NCBI RefSeq assembly: GCF_901933205.1
Contig: NC_044585.1
Span: 6,324,001-6,388,000, forward strand
Direction: 5' to 3'
Length of the DNA stretch: 64,000 bases
DNA from: Camarhynchus parvulus
Lineage: Eukaryota > Chordata > Aves > Passeriformes > Thraupidae
Both the position numbers and the translations under genes were made by a program. Within the stretch, counting starts at the first letter, position 1. Each line of letters begins with the position of its first letter. Shown here piece after piece: positions 40,501 to 53,057 of the stretch. Below the pieces are notes generated by a model, which was not told the DNA's origin, searched no databases, and saw only the letters and a list, made by a program, of their open reading frames with translations.

Positions 40501-43500
40501 CAGCGTTATGGTGAACCACGTGGAAGGAGGAAGGAAATTTTAAAAAGTCTGTTCATTGAGACAAGAAGAACCTTTGGATCTTGCTGGGAGAAATTCTGTC
40601 CCAACTCTTGAACTTTAGTTTTGTTCCTCCACAAATACTATAAGGTAATGACAGGTGCACTGCTTTCAAATTGAAGGAACTCATAGGGAAATGATAAAGC
40701 AAAAATGTGGCTGATTGTGCAGGTTGTATTGCTTTTCCTTTTCTGTTACTGTACTGACTTTGTGTAAGATTTTTATCTCACACTGTTTGTGGAGCTGCCA
40801 CTTTTTGTAAAACCCCCATAATTCACCCTTCAGCAGTGTACTTCAGGCTCAGTGTTCACAGTTGCTTACTTTTTGGTTCAGCATTTGGCAACAGAATGAT
40901 GTTGAAAGATTTGAAGGAGGTATTTAAGTGGAACATTAATTATTTAAAAATATAATTCACTGGGAATTTAACTAACTTTTGACTAACTGATCTTTAAAAA
41001 AGTCTGGACTTGGACATATGGACACCACATTTATGCACTGCTAAGTACAACAAGAAGAAGGATATCTGTAGTCCAAGGGAGTGGTTAGGGACCAGGTAAA
41101 CAAGTTTCATTATTTTTATACTGCTGGCAAAGGTCACTCTGCAAACTGAGTTTATATTAAGTCAAATGTATAATGTGCTTCCAAAGCTTTGAAAATCAAA
41201 GCTACTGTATATTGTTCTAACTCAAAGCATCTTGGCCAACAGAGTCTCTAATCAAGAGTAGGAATCAAAGTCCTGCTTTGCTGACGCAGCTTGAAGTCTT
41301 ACTTTTTTTAGATGTTTCTGCCATTTGGCCATCAATCTGAAGTAAAATGTTTTTGTTTTGCCGCTATGGATTAAGCAGCAAGATTAGCTTGTGGTGCTTG
41401 CAAAGGAAACCCAGCTTGGAGTAATTCCTGTTTGGGCTTTCTGGAATTCAAAGTTATTTTTTCAAACTCTTGAGTGGGAAGAAATGCACGGCAGTTTCAC
41501 AAGCTGTGCCATGCAAGGGTGCTAAGGAAACATGCTCAAAAGAATGACTTCATGAGAGGGGAACTAATATTTTGACTTTTTTTAATTTCCCATGGGAAGG
41601 CTAATCTTTAGGAACACAGAATCCTCTGAGGCCAATAAAATTCAGTTTTGAAGAAGCAAAATGCTGTTTCATTGTTAGGAGCATAAAATGCAGTTTGTTT
41701 TTATTGCAATTCTTTTTCCTTTCAGGAAAGCACTAGGTTTAACAGCTGTAATATATTATTCTAGCACCCCTTGCTGTTGGCTTTCCCGTTATTGTTCCAC
41801 TTGAGTTTTATCTCAAAGATCTCAGCCAGGTTAAATGTGCTTTCTTGTTTTATGCAACTACTTAAAGGCATCGAGCTGCAGTGCTGCCCCACCCATCCCA
41901 GCTGTGCATCTTTTATTGTCACTTGGTGACAGTTCAGGTCTCTTTCATTTTGCAAAACAGTAACAAAATCCATTGATTTAAACGTCATTGTGTGAATGTC
42001 TTATTTACTTATTGGCAACACTTACTCCCAAATTTCTTTTCTCTCTATAAAATGTTGCTCTCTGTGTTGGTGGGGGCTCGTGGTACTCGGTGTGCACGCG
42101 TGTGTGAGTGCGGGGGATGTTTATATACCTGGCAGGAAAACAATGTCAGGGAACAGCTGTGGATGGGCTTTCCTCTGCTAATGGTCTGGAGAATTGTTTT
42201 CTTTTAAACACCTGTTAAATGACCAAGTTCTGGTTGGACAATTTTCATTTATACTGTAGCTGTTGGTTGCCATCATGACAGAGGATGGAGGAACCCAGCA
42301 ATACTCAGAGAAGGCTCATTTAGATCTCTCTATTTGAAGTCTGCTTGTTTTCATGCTGCCAAGTTAATTTCCAGTTGTATACACAGTAATGGCATCACAA
42401 GTCCTTACATAGGCTCTTCTAAATATTTTTACCATTATTTTAAAACTCTCCCTGAATTTGCCCACACTTTGTCTGTGCTGAGAGTTCATTGAGCAGGGCA
42501 GCTGCTGGGTTCAGGTGCTGTTTGTGGGGTTACAGTCGCTGCTCTGGGAAGTTTGCACAGTTCCCCTATTCTGCTGAAACATCCAGGATCCCTTCGAAGA
42601 GGGTCATTGTGGAATCTCAGCATTCTTGATGCTTTTCTTATACCACCACACTCCTTTACTGAAAGTTACTCTTGTCAGTGCATTTGCTGCAGTGACAAGA
42701 GCTGACTTAAGTATATTCTGTAGTGTGGCAGCAGAAACATTCTCTTTGGTTTTGAAAAAGGAATTGACTTGTGCCACCCTTTCAAACTGCCAAAGGCCTG
42801 GAGTTAATGCTGTCTGCTCACCCCTGCAGTGATTTCATTAGTAAAAGAATGTGCCTAGGAATACAGATACTGTATTTTTTATGTTACCCTCAGACATTAA
42901 TGAAAACTATTTAAGGACAGGATCTTTTTCTTAGTGGATTTTTAATGACTTTCTCAGTTTAAGTGGATAATAAGCTATTATCTTTTTTGATTCAAGAGGC
43001 ACTAGGCACTGTCTTCTACAGTTTTTGAATGTATGAAATGCAGAAAAATATACTTTGACAGGGGGTGAATGGTTTTGATTCTGTCACTAATGACTTCCTT
43101 CTTGTTACTTCTGCTCTTTTTTCATATTAACCTCACTTTGCTTCTGTATTTGCCTTGTAAATCTTACGGCGTTTTTAAATTATTTACTTGCTGTGTTTTC
43201 AAAAAATGCTTTTATCTTTTGTGCTTTTTAAAAATCTTCAAGCTTGTGCTATTTTGCAATTTGGACACTGAGTCAGGTGAATATTTGTGACAGATTAGTT
43301 AATCAATTTCATATATTTTAAACTGAATACTTCTTCAATGATTTAAGAGTATTATTCTTTCTTTTTTGCAAACTTTCAGGTTCTGGATGAGATTTCTGAA
43401 CACGGCATTAGGATTTATCAGCTCCCTGATGCAGATTCTGATGAAGATGAGGAGTTTAAAGAACAAACTAGAGTTTTAAAGGCAAGTTTCACTCCTAGTT

Positions 43501-46500
43501 TATCATTTTGCTGCTGTAGTTCTTCAATCTACAACATGCCTAAAGGTACTTTATTCCTTTCACAATGTGTTGAAAGTTTCAGTTTTCTTTGTGTGTAGAC
43601 TTTGAATTATAATCCCTTTTATTCCAGTCTCTGCTTCATCAGAATTCCAAGTGTAGTGTGTCATGACTTTCTCTTCTTTCCTCTTTTAAGTGTAAACCAC
43701 TGTTCACCTTGAACTAGTATTTGCAGTCTGTTTTCTGACTCAAATGTTTTAACATGTGAGCGAGGAGAGAGATTGTGGGTGTTATAGTTGCTGTACTAAT
43801 TAACAACTTGCCTTGTGTTAAAGCAGATAATCAAGGTTTTACTGAAGTAATTTCCTCTTTGTGCTTGCAAAGGTGTTTGAAGAATGTGTCTGAAATTCTC
43901 TTTCTAGCTACTTCACTCTGCATCTGAAGTATGTTTCTGTTGGCTGTTCTCCATGCATGATGTTATGTCAGATGACACATTATGCCCAAACTGTACTTGA
44001 ACAACAGTTGAGTGTTCCTAAAGTGAGGCGTCATTTCCTTCTGGGCCTCTGTTAAAACAAATTGGTCCTAACACAGCTACAGGTGCTCATAAGGAGAGAT
44101 TCCATTGCCTAAAATGGGTTTTGTTGGTTTTTTAAAGTGAGAGGGTTTTAGTAGAGAATGTTTGTCAACATTTCTTTTCCCCCTCTCTTGCCTGTTACTT
44201 GAATCATTGTGCTTTCTTTAAAAGAAAGACAAAGCAAAATACAAAAACTAACCAGCCAAAAATCAAAACAGTAACTTGTTTTTTCTGTCTCAACTAGGCT
44301 AGCATTCCCTTTGCTGTTATTGGATCCAATCAACTTATTGAGGTGAAGGGGAAAAAAATCAGAGGCCGCCTGTATCCCTGGGGAGTTGTTGAGGTTGAAA
44401 ATCCAGAGCACAATGATTTCCTCAAGCTGCGCACAATGCTGGTGTGAGTAATGGTAAAGTGATCCCATCTCCTGTGCTGACGTAACTGCCACAATGGCTA
44501 CAAACCTATGGCAACGTTCATTCCTTAATTTAAAACCAGCCCTGATGCCAGCAGAGAGTTACATTTTAGTCCCCTGCAGCTTGTTTTTCTGCTGTACCCT
44601 CTGATCTCTCAATTCAGAAAACATTTTCTACATTTTATGTTGCCAAATATGTGATGATTTTATGCCTTATGTAAACTTATCTGATGGCTGTATATACCAA
44701 CTGAAGTTTTGTTATAGTGCAGTTGGTGGGGCAGAAAGGCTTTTAAAATACTCTTCAAAGTGAAGAATATTCCAAAAGCAAAGTGCAGTTTTCTTAGCAG
44801 TAGGGGAAATCCTTTGTTAAATATGATACCCCACCCCGTTATGATTTTAGCCGATACGGATATTCTGCCTGCGTAAATGGTTTAAAGTGATTTTTTTAAA
44901 AAACGATGTTTTGCTATTGTTGGAAATAAATTCCGTTGTGTCATTCCAAATTGGGTCTGCACTGGGCAGGGATTGCCCTCTGCTGGGCACTGGGAGCAAG
45001 TGGGTTTTCCTTTTTTTTCTTGGCTATTGGAAATTGTTAAGCAATGTCAGCTGCTGTAGGAGCCAAGCAGCTCCACCTAGTTCCCAGTTACAAATTATAA
45101 TTTGACAGCACTTAAGAGTAATAAAATACTTTTGGAATTAAAGTATCTTTCTGAATTACTGTCTTTGCAAGTTCTTAACACTGCAAAAACTGGGATGAAC
45201 AAGTCAGCTGAAATAATAATGACCAAGAGGAGGACAGCATCTTTTGGGTCTTTGAATGATATTGGTGGGGCACTTAGGAATGAATTAAAGATAAATGAAC
45301 TTGGAAGCAGAGTTCTGCCTGTCTTGGTCTATAAGGATTCACTTTTCTGGTAAATACATTAGTTAGATAAAACAGAAACAGAAGATAAAAGTGTGTTTTC
45401 CTTTGCTTTAGTGAGTGTTCAATAGCCCTTTGCATGTTCCAGGACTCACATGCAGGACCTGCAGGAGGTGACCCAAGACTTGCACTACGAGAATTTCCGT
45501 TCCGAGAGGCTAAAACGCACTGGCAAGTAAGTGTGGGCTGCCCTGGGCTCTGCTGCTCCTCACTGCCCACTGACAGGGGATCTGCTCTTCCTCCTAACTA
45601 ATCCCATCTGTAAACAATTATTTCTGATGAGATTCCAATCTGTGGAATTCTGAAATTTGTATGAAATGCTCTTCTTGAAGAGGAATAATATATAGCCAAG
45701 TGCTGTGCTTATAAGCAGCTGAAATCCCCTTTTCTCTATGCTTTTAATTGGAATGTGCAGGAAGAAGGTGCCTGCAAGCAAGATAGGTTTTATGTAATGA
45801 TGTCTGCTTGAAGAAAATGAATGCTAGTGGGCAAAGTTAAGTAGGCCCCAGTCTATCTGCTTAGGGAGGTACTGCTTCTCTTGCTCTTTCATGTGTAGCT
45901 AAAGAGAGAAGTTTAGCCCAAACAATCTTTTCTGGTAATTTGTGTGTTTTATGGAGTTCATTATCTTTTTTAATTCTTGGCAACTTAATGCAAAAAATCC
46001 ACAACTACCTTTGCTGCATCTTTTTGGATAGTAACTTACTTTTGTCCACATTCCACTTGTTCTTGAAGTATTCAGCAAAGCATTTTGATGTTAAAGAAAA
46101 AATGAAATAGCCTACACTGCTTTTTAGTGGTTGATTTTTGTACCATAGATAGATAGTGAAGGAAATCTCTTCATTGAAGTAAATTGCAAAAAAAAAAAAT
46201 CCCTGTAGCAGTAAAGAAATCGAATTTTAAGAAATGGAGAGTGAATAACAGGAGTCTGTGAGGTAAAAATGGCCTTTTACAAAAGGGAAGCATGATTTTT
46301 AAAATGTCCTAATTTGCCCTGTATGGAAGAATGTAGACTTTGATGATGTTATATTAATTGAAATATGAGTCTTTAATCTGTTCTTGGAGATTTTTACTTC
46401 TGTATTTTATGCTGTCAATGCATTCTTTTCTTCAATAGGCCTGTTGAAGAGGAAGTGGTGGACAAGGATAGAATCCTCCAGCAGAAAGAGGCTGAGGTAA

Positions 46501-49500
46501 GAGGAGCTTTCTAAAACTTGTTCTTTAATAAACCATGCTAGGTTCCAATTTCAGTTTTCTGCATCAGCTGCTGCCTGTGGCAGGTAGGAATGGAGCTGTG
46601 CAAAATGACAGGCAGAACCTGACCATACAAGTGGCCCTTGCTGTGTTTTGTTTATAGTCACTTGCAGTGTGGATGGGAGGTGGTGTGCACTCCTGGTTGT
46701 AGACAGAATGTTTATCATTTCCTGTTTGGGTGCTAATTTTCCATAAGGATATTTGCTATTTTAAGTATTGAAATTAATTTATGTTTGTCAGCTACACATG
46801 CTGGGTGCTGTGGTGGGATAGACTGACAGTCTCATGTCATTTCAGATATGCAGGTGCTTACTGCAAGCACATTACCAATAAATTTATTCTTATGTCTTGT
46901 GGCTATGGAGTAGAAATAGGCTTGAGTCTTAAAAATCTCATAATATAATTAATACATGTGTTTTTTCATCTTAACCTTGACTTACATCATAGTATTTTTG
47001 TTGTGCCTGTCAGTTTATGAAATCAGTGTTTTCACACTCTGATTTCTCACTCTGTTTCCAAGTTATTGCTAGGCCTTTTAGCTTAGAATTTTTATGTTGA
47101 AGTTGTAGAGACTCAGAAATTTTTAGCCTGATATTGAAATTCTAGCAGTATGCTGCCAGTGCTTTTACTACTTGCAGTGTGAAAGCTGAAGACTTACTGC
47201 CAATTGTAAGATAGTGGGGTTTTTTCTCTTTATCCTTCTTTTATCCAATTCAGCTTGGATCCACATCCATGACTGCAGGAAAGATCATTGCACATGTGCA
47301 GTGATTTGGAATAAAAATTAAAAAACTACAAACAGTTGTGTGTGTTTCTGAGGTGGAAAATTGATTCCCATACATGGAAATTTTTGAAATTTACTTTGGT
47401 CTGTGCATTTCCTCTTTCCCTTATAGCATCCATATTTAAAAATAGCTGACCCTGGTTTGCTATTGGCTAACCCTGGCATGCTGCTATAAATAGGAAAAAA
47501 TTTCCCATAAGGAAATACAGAAGCAGCTGATTATCACCATAATTAGTAGTTAATAATATGAATTACTGGAGTGAGCTGCATATTTATCACTATATAACTG
47601 CCTTTCAGCAGCATAAGCACACTTGATGACTGTGCACATACAAGAGTGGAACTTCTGCAAGTGTTCTGTACACAAATTAACTGCCCCATTTACTGGGGCA
47701 TGTGCAAAGCAGCAGGAGCCCATCAGCTGATAGCCAGCAGCACTGAATGCTTCAAAAAGTCAAGAGCATTTTTGGAAAAGATTGTTTGTTTTTCTATTTT
47801 CCCTTCATGATTCCAAGCAGACAAGTAGACATAAAGAATTTAAGTCATAACTGTTTCTCCTGTTATTTGAACTGTGTAAATTGTCCATGCCTAGGAGTTC
47901 AGTAGAATCTTGGGTATCCTTGTAGAACTATTTATTTTAAGACCTATGTCTGAAGAAAGTCTCCTATAAATATTTTCCATGGAAACTGTTGATATGACAG
48001 GCACTAAACATATATATATATATATAATTTTTTTTTCTATTTATGCATTGACACAGAGTGGTCAAAATAGACCAGTATATAAATATGTAATGTGTCTTTT
48101 ATATAACATGGCTTAAAGGGATGAAATTTTGAATTTCTCAGGGGACAGTCTTTGTAAGTTTCCTCTGGGGCTAATCATCTCTGAATAATTGCTGTTGAAG
48201 TTGCAGGGGATTAGGTTAGAACTTGAAAAAACAAATACATTTTTAACTTCTGCATTCTATTGTTCCAAAGAGATCAAGAGGCTTTGCTGAATCTTCTGTA
48301 GATAAGCTGGTATGAAGTCTCTTCATCTCTAAATCATCCCTAAGGTGCAGACTGGGAAAAATCTGTGGAGGAAATAGGCACAGAGGAAATGGGTTTGCAT
48401 TCCATGGCCTTCACAGAGAAAACAAATATCCATTTCCCCTCCTGTTCTGCATTCCCATCAGTAACGGTGCTTGATGTTCTATTTACAGTTTGGTGAGGTT
48501 TATATAACCTTGGAAGGAATGAATGCTTGAACTAGTGCCAGGATCATCTTTATCAAGGCATCACTTTTGCTAAATGGTCTTTTATTATGCCAAAGGATGT
48601 GGTCCCCAGTTCAGCCAATTTCTGATTGCTAATCTGTCATTTTGGATTTATTGCTTAGTCTGGTTTTGCTTTTGCTCATTTGCAAGTGATGACCTGTTTT
48701 TTTAGAGCTGGAAAATGAAAATAGACATAAAGATATTCTTGTTCCTTACTGTAAATATGATGCAGAACAGATGATTTTGATGTTGTAGTGTAAGTGGGCA
48801 CAAACTTAAAGTTTGTAGTTTTGTGCTATATTTTTCCTACTCTGAAGATGTTCTGTTAATGAAAACCTTTGAAGTTTTTGACAGGTAGTACTTCCAGAAA
48901 TATGTTAAAGCTGTGATTACATGAAAACAGCAAGGAATAAACTCCTCTGGGTTTCTCCAGTGAGCTACCCTGAGACTTTGGGCAAATCTTTCCACACTTC
49001 TGTTTTCAGTGGAGTTGGTCAGCAGTGGGCTCTATATGGTAGAATGAACACAATGTTGAACTTGTTTTCTCTCTGTTTTTCCACTTTCTGAACGTGTGTA
49101 ACCCTTTGGCAGATGGGATAAAGAGCCCTGGGTCAGTGTGGGACTCAGGAGGGGTAACAGCAGTGGGGCTGCCAGGCTGGGGGGCAGCAGTGGCCCTGTG
49201 AGGATGAGGATGGGACAGATGTGTGCAGGTACCTGCCAGCTCCTGCTGGGCTTGGGGAAATTATTGTCTGGAGAGGTAAGAGGCAAACTTCCATGGGAAG
49301 AGATGGCATGGCTGCTGATGAAGACCTGCAGACCTGAGGGAAGTAAAAACAGGTCTAAAGTTTAATTTATTTTGTGGGATGTTACTGCCCAGTGCAGGGG
49401 GCAGAATGCTTCAGCCTTGCCCTGTGAAGTGTGCAGTCTTAGTCCTGGAGAACTTCCTAAGAAGAAAACCCCAATTTGCAATGGGAATCTCTGAGGAATT

Positions 49501-52500
49501 ATAATGCAAAAGCTTTTTTTTTTTCTTTTTCTTTGAGCAATTGCTTTTTTTTGTTTCTTTTAGCTATTTTTTGAAGGAACAGTGCATGCACAGCTCAATG
49601 GCTGTGGCCTGAGTGACTTCTGCTCTTTGTGAACATGTCCTATGGAAGACATTTATCTTAATAGTAGCCCCATTTCCAAATTATCAGGAATATTTTTCCT
49701 GTCTTCAGTTAACAAAATTACTTGTGTTCTTTGGTATTGGAAGTATATTTAATCAAAAGAGCTCTTATGGGAACATTCACTAGAAAATCCACTATCTGCA
49801 GTTTTCCATCTTCCCTGTTCTTGCAGCATCTTCACTTATGCCTTTCTTATGTAAAGGCATGGGCAGAAATAATCAGACTTGGTACAGAGGAAACATATCA
49901 GTGGGAAGTAAATATAGTTAATTTCTTAATATTTCTCCTCCTCCTGTGATACCTGCATGTTGGCTGAGAATTTGTTCATGTTGTTTAAACAGGAATAGTG
50001 TCTGTTGGTATTGAGATGAAATTCTGTGGGTACAGCAGAGCTGTGTCTGTGGTTTCTCTAAAGGGTGTGGATTCTATTAACCAGATGTATGGTTCACTTT
50101 TAACTCTGTAACCTTAGCTCTCATTTTAAATGTTTGTTTCCTTTCTGGTTTGCTGCAGTGGTTGCATGATTGTTTGAACTAAATTGTAGACCTGACATAA
50201 GTAAACTAAGGGGCATTTATACCAAGGTTATGTTTATTCTTTTGCCTTTTGTTATCTGAGAATTTACAGGAATTATTTGTTTTAACAGATTTCCAAACAT
50301 TGTTTCCTAGCTTCCTTCCACTCATGATGTGCATTGGCCCTTTGCTGTCATGTTGTAGCATCTGTTCTTTGGGGAATGGACACAAATATATCAATGCTGC
50401 CCTTGCAAGTGAGAGGACTCTGCTGAGCAAGATCAAAGTAATTTTCTGCCCTCGATGCTTGCAGTCCCCAACAGCAAAGGGAATGAAGATGTTGACATGA
50501 CATCAATTTCAGTCTTTGGTGTGATTCTTTTATATTCTCCTTTATTAAGAGCAGAGGTTTTTCTGTCTATTCAGTAGGTCCAGAAAGGTGAACATGAGCT
50601 GGTTTTGTTTGTAGTGTAACATGGAGGAACAGCTCTTGTGTCCTGTTCTCTACTCAAAGAGGAATTGTTGAAGAGACTAGCATGGTTACTCCTTGAGCAC
50701 AATCGAGCTTGATTCCCTTTTCTTAATTTGACAGCGACGTGCCTCGTTTTTTTCACAGACCTTGTGCCTGAAAGGTTTTCTACTGGATTATTCTAAAATA
50801 GCTTCAGAAACTTGCCATTCCTTGCCTAATGGAAAAGACTGTGACTTCACCAGTAGGTCTCAAAAACACCACATGTGGATGGAAAAGGAAAATCTTTTAC
50901 ACTCTTAACGTTAGAGCAGAGTAGGGTTCCTGGGGCTTTTTTGCTACCTTATATTTGTGTCATATGCAGCATCTGATTTATTCTGTGCTATGGGCATATT
51001 TTTATCAGTTCAAGTTAAGAAAATACAATTCTCAGTGCTGTATTTAAGTCTTAAAATATAATGTTGGCTATTAGCAGAATTCTGCATTTGAGCAATCACC
51101 ATAATATGTGTGCAGCAGTATCTCCCCCTGTGATTACTGAATGGTTTCTATTTTGGGAATGTTTCATGGCTCAGCTTGGAGTGCTCTTGGGAAAGCTCAA
51201 GTAGGAGAGCTTACAAAAAGCTAGTTTTATTCTGATGGTAAATCTGCAGAGAAGCAGTTCAAAAGACCAGGTGTCTTACATATTTACAAGTTGATCTTTG
51301 AAGCTTTTCTTTTTTCTTGTATCATGGAATCAATCCAGCACTGATTTTGGGAACTTTCTGCTTTTTTTTCCTCCTTCCTGCAACATTTTGCCATCTTCTT
51401 GATCAGAAGTTTTTTGTTTTAAGTACTTAACAGAAAGATGTAGATGGGTTTATAATAATCCTCACAGACTTAGCTGCATTTCATGCTGTTCCTGTGTGAA
51501 TCTCCTTTTGTCAGAGGGCATCTCTGCAGCAGTCACAGGAACCTGAATTAGCCTCTCTGACCCTGTGCTGCTGCAGCAAGAGAATAAGTCCATAAGCCAG
51601 TGAGTTTTAGGCAGCTGTGGTACTGCTGGCTGTGCTGCAATCTTTTTTACTCTTTAGTTAATCTTCTGTTTCTTACTTTTTCCTAAATCTGCATCTGAGA
51701 ACAGGCAAGAAAAAGTGATATAGGCACTTGCAGTTAGTTTTTCTTGTTCTGTGAGGTTTCTTTCAGTTTGTTGGATTTTTTTAAGCAAAACAACAGCAAC
51801 ACCACGTGCTGTTTTCAAGCATTTGTCTCAGGTTCTTTTGTATTGAACCTGATGGAGTAACAAACATCACAAAGGTTAATGTGGTAGAGTGGATGAAGAT
51901 AGAGTATAATTGTTTAGACAGAGTACTTTTTCAGTTAGTTTTCCCCCTGAAAATAAATGAAAGCACTTCTCTACATAAATTTAAAAAAGATAAATTGCTG
52001 TACAAGCCTCAGATTTTTGCATGATCTCTGGTTTGAGGTGGACTCATAGGTTATACAGTGTGCATGGAAACAGCAGCCCATTTCCTTCCCACCTTGTAAA
52101 ATGGGGCTCTTGTAGTTCTGTATGTGGAGTTTCCCCACCTGTACTTGGAAGGAAGTACCCAGTCATTTGTAAAGCAAATTAGAGATATTTGCATATGTAC
52201 TTTAAAAATCCATATTAGTGTTCTTTCTTCTGTCTTGGGAACATTTGTTTTGATTAATATTTTATCTTTTTCTGGAAAAACAACTAGCAACAAAGCTTTA
52301 TCTAAAAGTGGCCTTTTATGAAATGGAAACTAACTTCTAAGTGTTATAAGAAAATGCCTTAAGCAAACAGTTTTTTTCCAGGAAAAGTAATTGTTTAGAT
52401 GTAAAAAATATTGGTGCTTAATATGTTTAGTCTGGTGTTCCAAATTTTATAAACATCTTTCTATTTCTCATTTGAAATAGTTTTTAAATCTTGTTTTCAT

Positions 52501-53057
52501 GTTTGGCTGGTACTGCTGCTAAAAATTTGCAGAGTTCTCTGATAGTCACAGGATGAGTGCTCTACATGATCTTATGCTTTGAGCACCTGTATCAGAACAA
52601 AGCTGCTGCACTCAGGTGTAGCTCTGTGCACACCTAAAGAACTTGCTTTTCCTTATTATGGGTTAAATATTAATTCACAGGTCTGCAAGCATAGCTGGCT
52701 TCAAAATATTTGGATTCTATTACTTAATTTTCCTTACAAGTATTCTTGCAAATCTTTAGTGAAAGTTTGATGTACTGAACTGAAGAATAAGAGATGGAGA
52801 AAACAAAATAATCGGTTTTGTGAATTATTGGACATTTTCAGTTTGTGAAGAAAAAATAGGATCTGTGTTCTACCATGAAAAAAAAAAGTTTTAAGGTTTC
52901 TTGGATTTTTGGATTCTTGGATTTTAAGACTTCTTGGATTTTCTTCCCACAAAATTGTTGTCAACTCTTGGGTGTGTTTCTCTTCCAGCTGCGCCGCATG
53001 CAGGAGATGATTGCCCAGATGCAAGCCCAGATGAGGATGAAGCCTGGTGATGACTAA
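31551..53057 (+). CDS. SEPTIN2L: Septin, SEPT2 subgroup (septin-2-like), 11 coding exons
   Basis: Septins are GTP-binding proteins that assemble into hetero-oligomeric filaments at membranes and on actin; the SEPT2 subgroup occupies one fixed position in the oligomer. Coding exons are 31551-31577, 32660-32759, 34174-34260, 34851-34974, 39355-39489, 39965-40082, 43380-43481, 44298-44443, 45443-45526, 46439-46496 and 52989-53057. They sum to 1050 nt and join in frame to 349 residues. A basic HRKSVKKG stretch (27-34) precedes the GTPase domain. G1 is GESGLGKST (43-51), the switch I threonine is T77 (equivalent to catalytic T78 of SEPT2), G3 is DTPGYGD (100-106) and G4 is AKAD (181-184). The septin unique element (about 250-300) includes [20 protein letters not shown] short coiled coil rich in M and Q (about 320-345) ends the protein. 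It resembles SEPT2 far more than SEPT5, SEPT4 or SEPT1, yet lies beside SEPT5, and its tail (ending MKPGDD) is shorter than that of SEPT2. It is therefore probably a SEPT2 paralogue; the symbol is my recollection of bird naming, unchecked. Confidence 0.92.
32660..32759 (+). CDS. SEPTIN2L: SEPT2-like exon 3
   Basis: Flanked by TCTTGTCAG and GTAAGT. It encodes residues 10-42, including [19 protein letters not shown], the conserved septin N-terminal helix with the basic membrane-lipid-binding patch, and runs up to the start of the P-loop. It ends in phase 1. Confidence 0.95.
34174..34260 (+). CDS. SEPTIN2L: SEPT2-like exon 4, P-loop
   Basis: Flanked by TTTGTAG and GTAAAT. It encodes residues 43-71 with the Walker A motif GESGLGKST; the first glycine codon is split across the junction. 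It ends in phase 1. Confidence 0.95.
34851..34974 (+). CDS. SEPTIN2L: SEPT2-like exon 5, switch I and G3
   Basis: Flanked by TTATTTTAG and GTATGT. It encodes residues 72-112 and part of C113. It contains the SEPT2-type switch [10 protein letters not shown] with T77, and DTPGYGD (100-106). It ends in phase 2. Confidence 0.95.
39355..39489 (+). CDS. SEPTIN2L: SEPT2-like exon 6
   Basis: Follows a 4.4-kb intron; flanked by ATACCACAG and GTAAGA. It encodes about residues 113-157, including [14 protein letters not shown] and [12 protein letters not shown], both strongly conserved septin blocks. It ends in phase 2. Confidence 0.95.
39965..40082 (+). CDS. SEPTIN2L: SEPT2-like exon 7, G4 motif
   Basis: Flanked by TTGGCAG and GTAGGT. 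It encodes residues 158-197 with [22 protein letters not shown] (181-184) is the guanine-specificity motif. It ends in phase 0. Confidence 0.95.
43380..43481 (+). CDS. SEPTIN2L: SEPT2-like exon 8, followed by a GC donor
   Basis: Preceded by ACTTTCAG. It encodes residues 198-231, including the acidic [15 protein letters not shown] segment typical of the SEPT2 group. The exon must end at AAG|GCAAGT to keep the conserved LKASIPF junction, so the donor is GC rather than GT. It ends in phase 0. Confidence 0.93.
44298..44443 (+). CDS. SEPTIN2L: SEPT2-like exon 9, septin unique element
   Basis: Flanked by CAACTAG and GTGAGT. It encodes residues 232-279 and part of V280, with [14 protein letters not shown] and [20 protein letters not shown]. 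It ends in phase 2. Confidence 0.95.
45443..45526 (+). CDS. SEPTIN2L: SEPT2-like exon 10
   Basis: Flanked by ATGTTCCAG and GTAAGT. It encodes about residues 280-307 with [20 protein letters not shown], the end of the septin unique element. It ends in phase 2. Confidence 0.95.
46439..46496 (+). CDS. SEPTIN2L: SEPT2-like exon 11, linker to the coiled coil
   Basis: Flanked by TTCAATAG and GTAAGA. It encodes residues 308-327 ([19 protein letters not shown] after the split lysine). It aligns in length with the matching SEPT2 segment but differs at many positions, the clearest sign that this is a paralogue rather than SEPT2 itself. It ends in phase 0. Confidence 0.9.
48011..48026. repeat. (TA)8 microsatellite
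   Basis: A perfect TA dinucleotide run inside intron 11, followed by a poly-T stretch. It is likely length-polymorphic, with no visible function. Confidence 0.9.
52901..52940. repeat. TTGGATT repeat cluster before the last septin exon
   Basis: TTGGATT occurs at 52901, 52909, 52917 and 52934, the first three at an exact 8-bp period. The cluster ends about 50 bp upstream of the acceptor at 52988, so it covers the normal branch-point region. Confidence 0.8.
52989..53057 (+). CDS. SEPTIN2L: SEPT2-like exon 12, C-terminal coiled coil and stop
   Basis: The acceptor TCTTCCAG precedes [16 protein letters not shown], the conserved SEPT2-group coiled-coil start, then MKPGDD and TAA at 53055-53057. 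The tail is shorter than the extended QMQMQ and G-rich end of mammalian SEPT2, giving 349 rather than about 361 residues. Confidence 0.93.
   Translation: MRRMQEMIAQMQAQMRMKPGDD

Larger units (their letters stand above)
46497..52988 (+). other. Intron 11 of the SEPT2-like gene (6.5 kb)
   Basis: The largest intron of the gene. It contains a (TA)8 microsatellite (48011-48026) and a TTGGATT-rich stretch just before the acceptor. I recognise no further exon, although alternative 3' exons are known for septins and cannot be excluded. The other introns (31578-32659, 32760-34173, 34261-34850, 34975-39354, 39490-39964, 40083-43379, 43482-44297, 44444-45442, 45527-46438) likewise show no additional gene. 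Confidence 0.7.
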
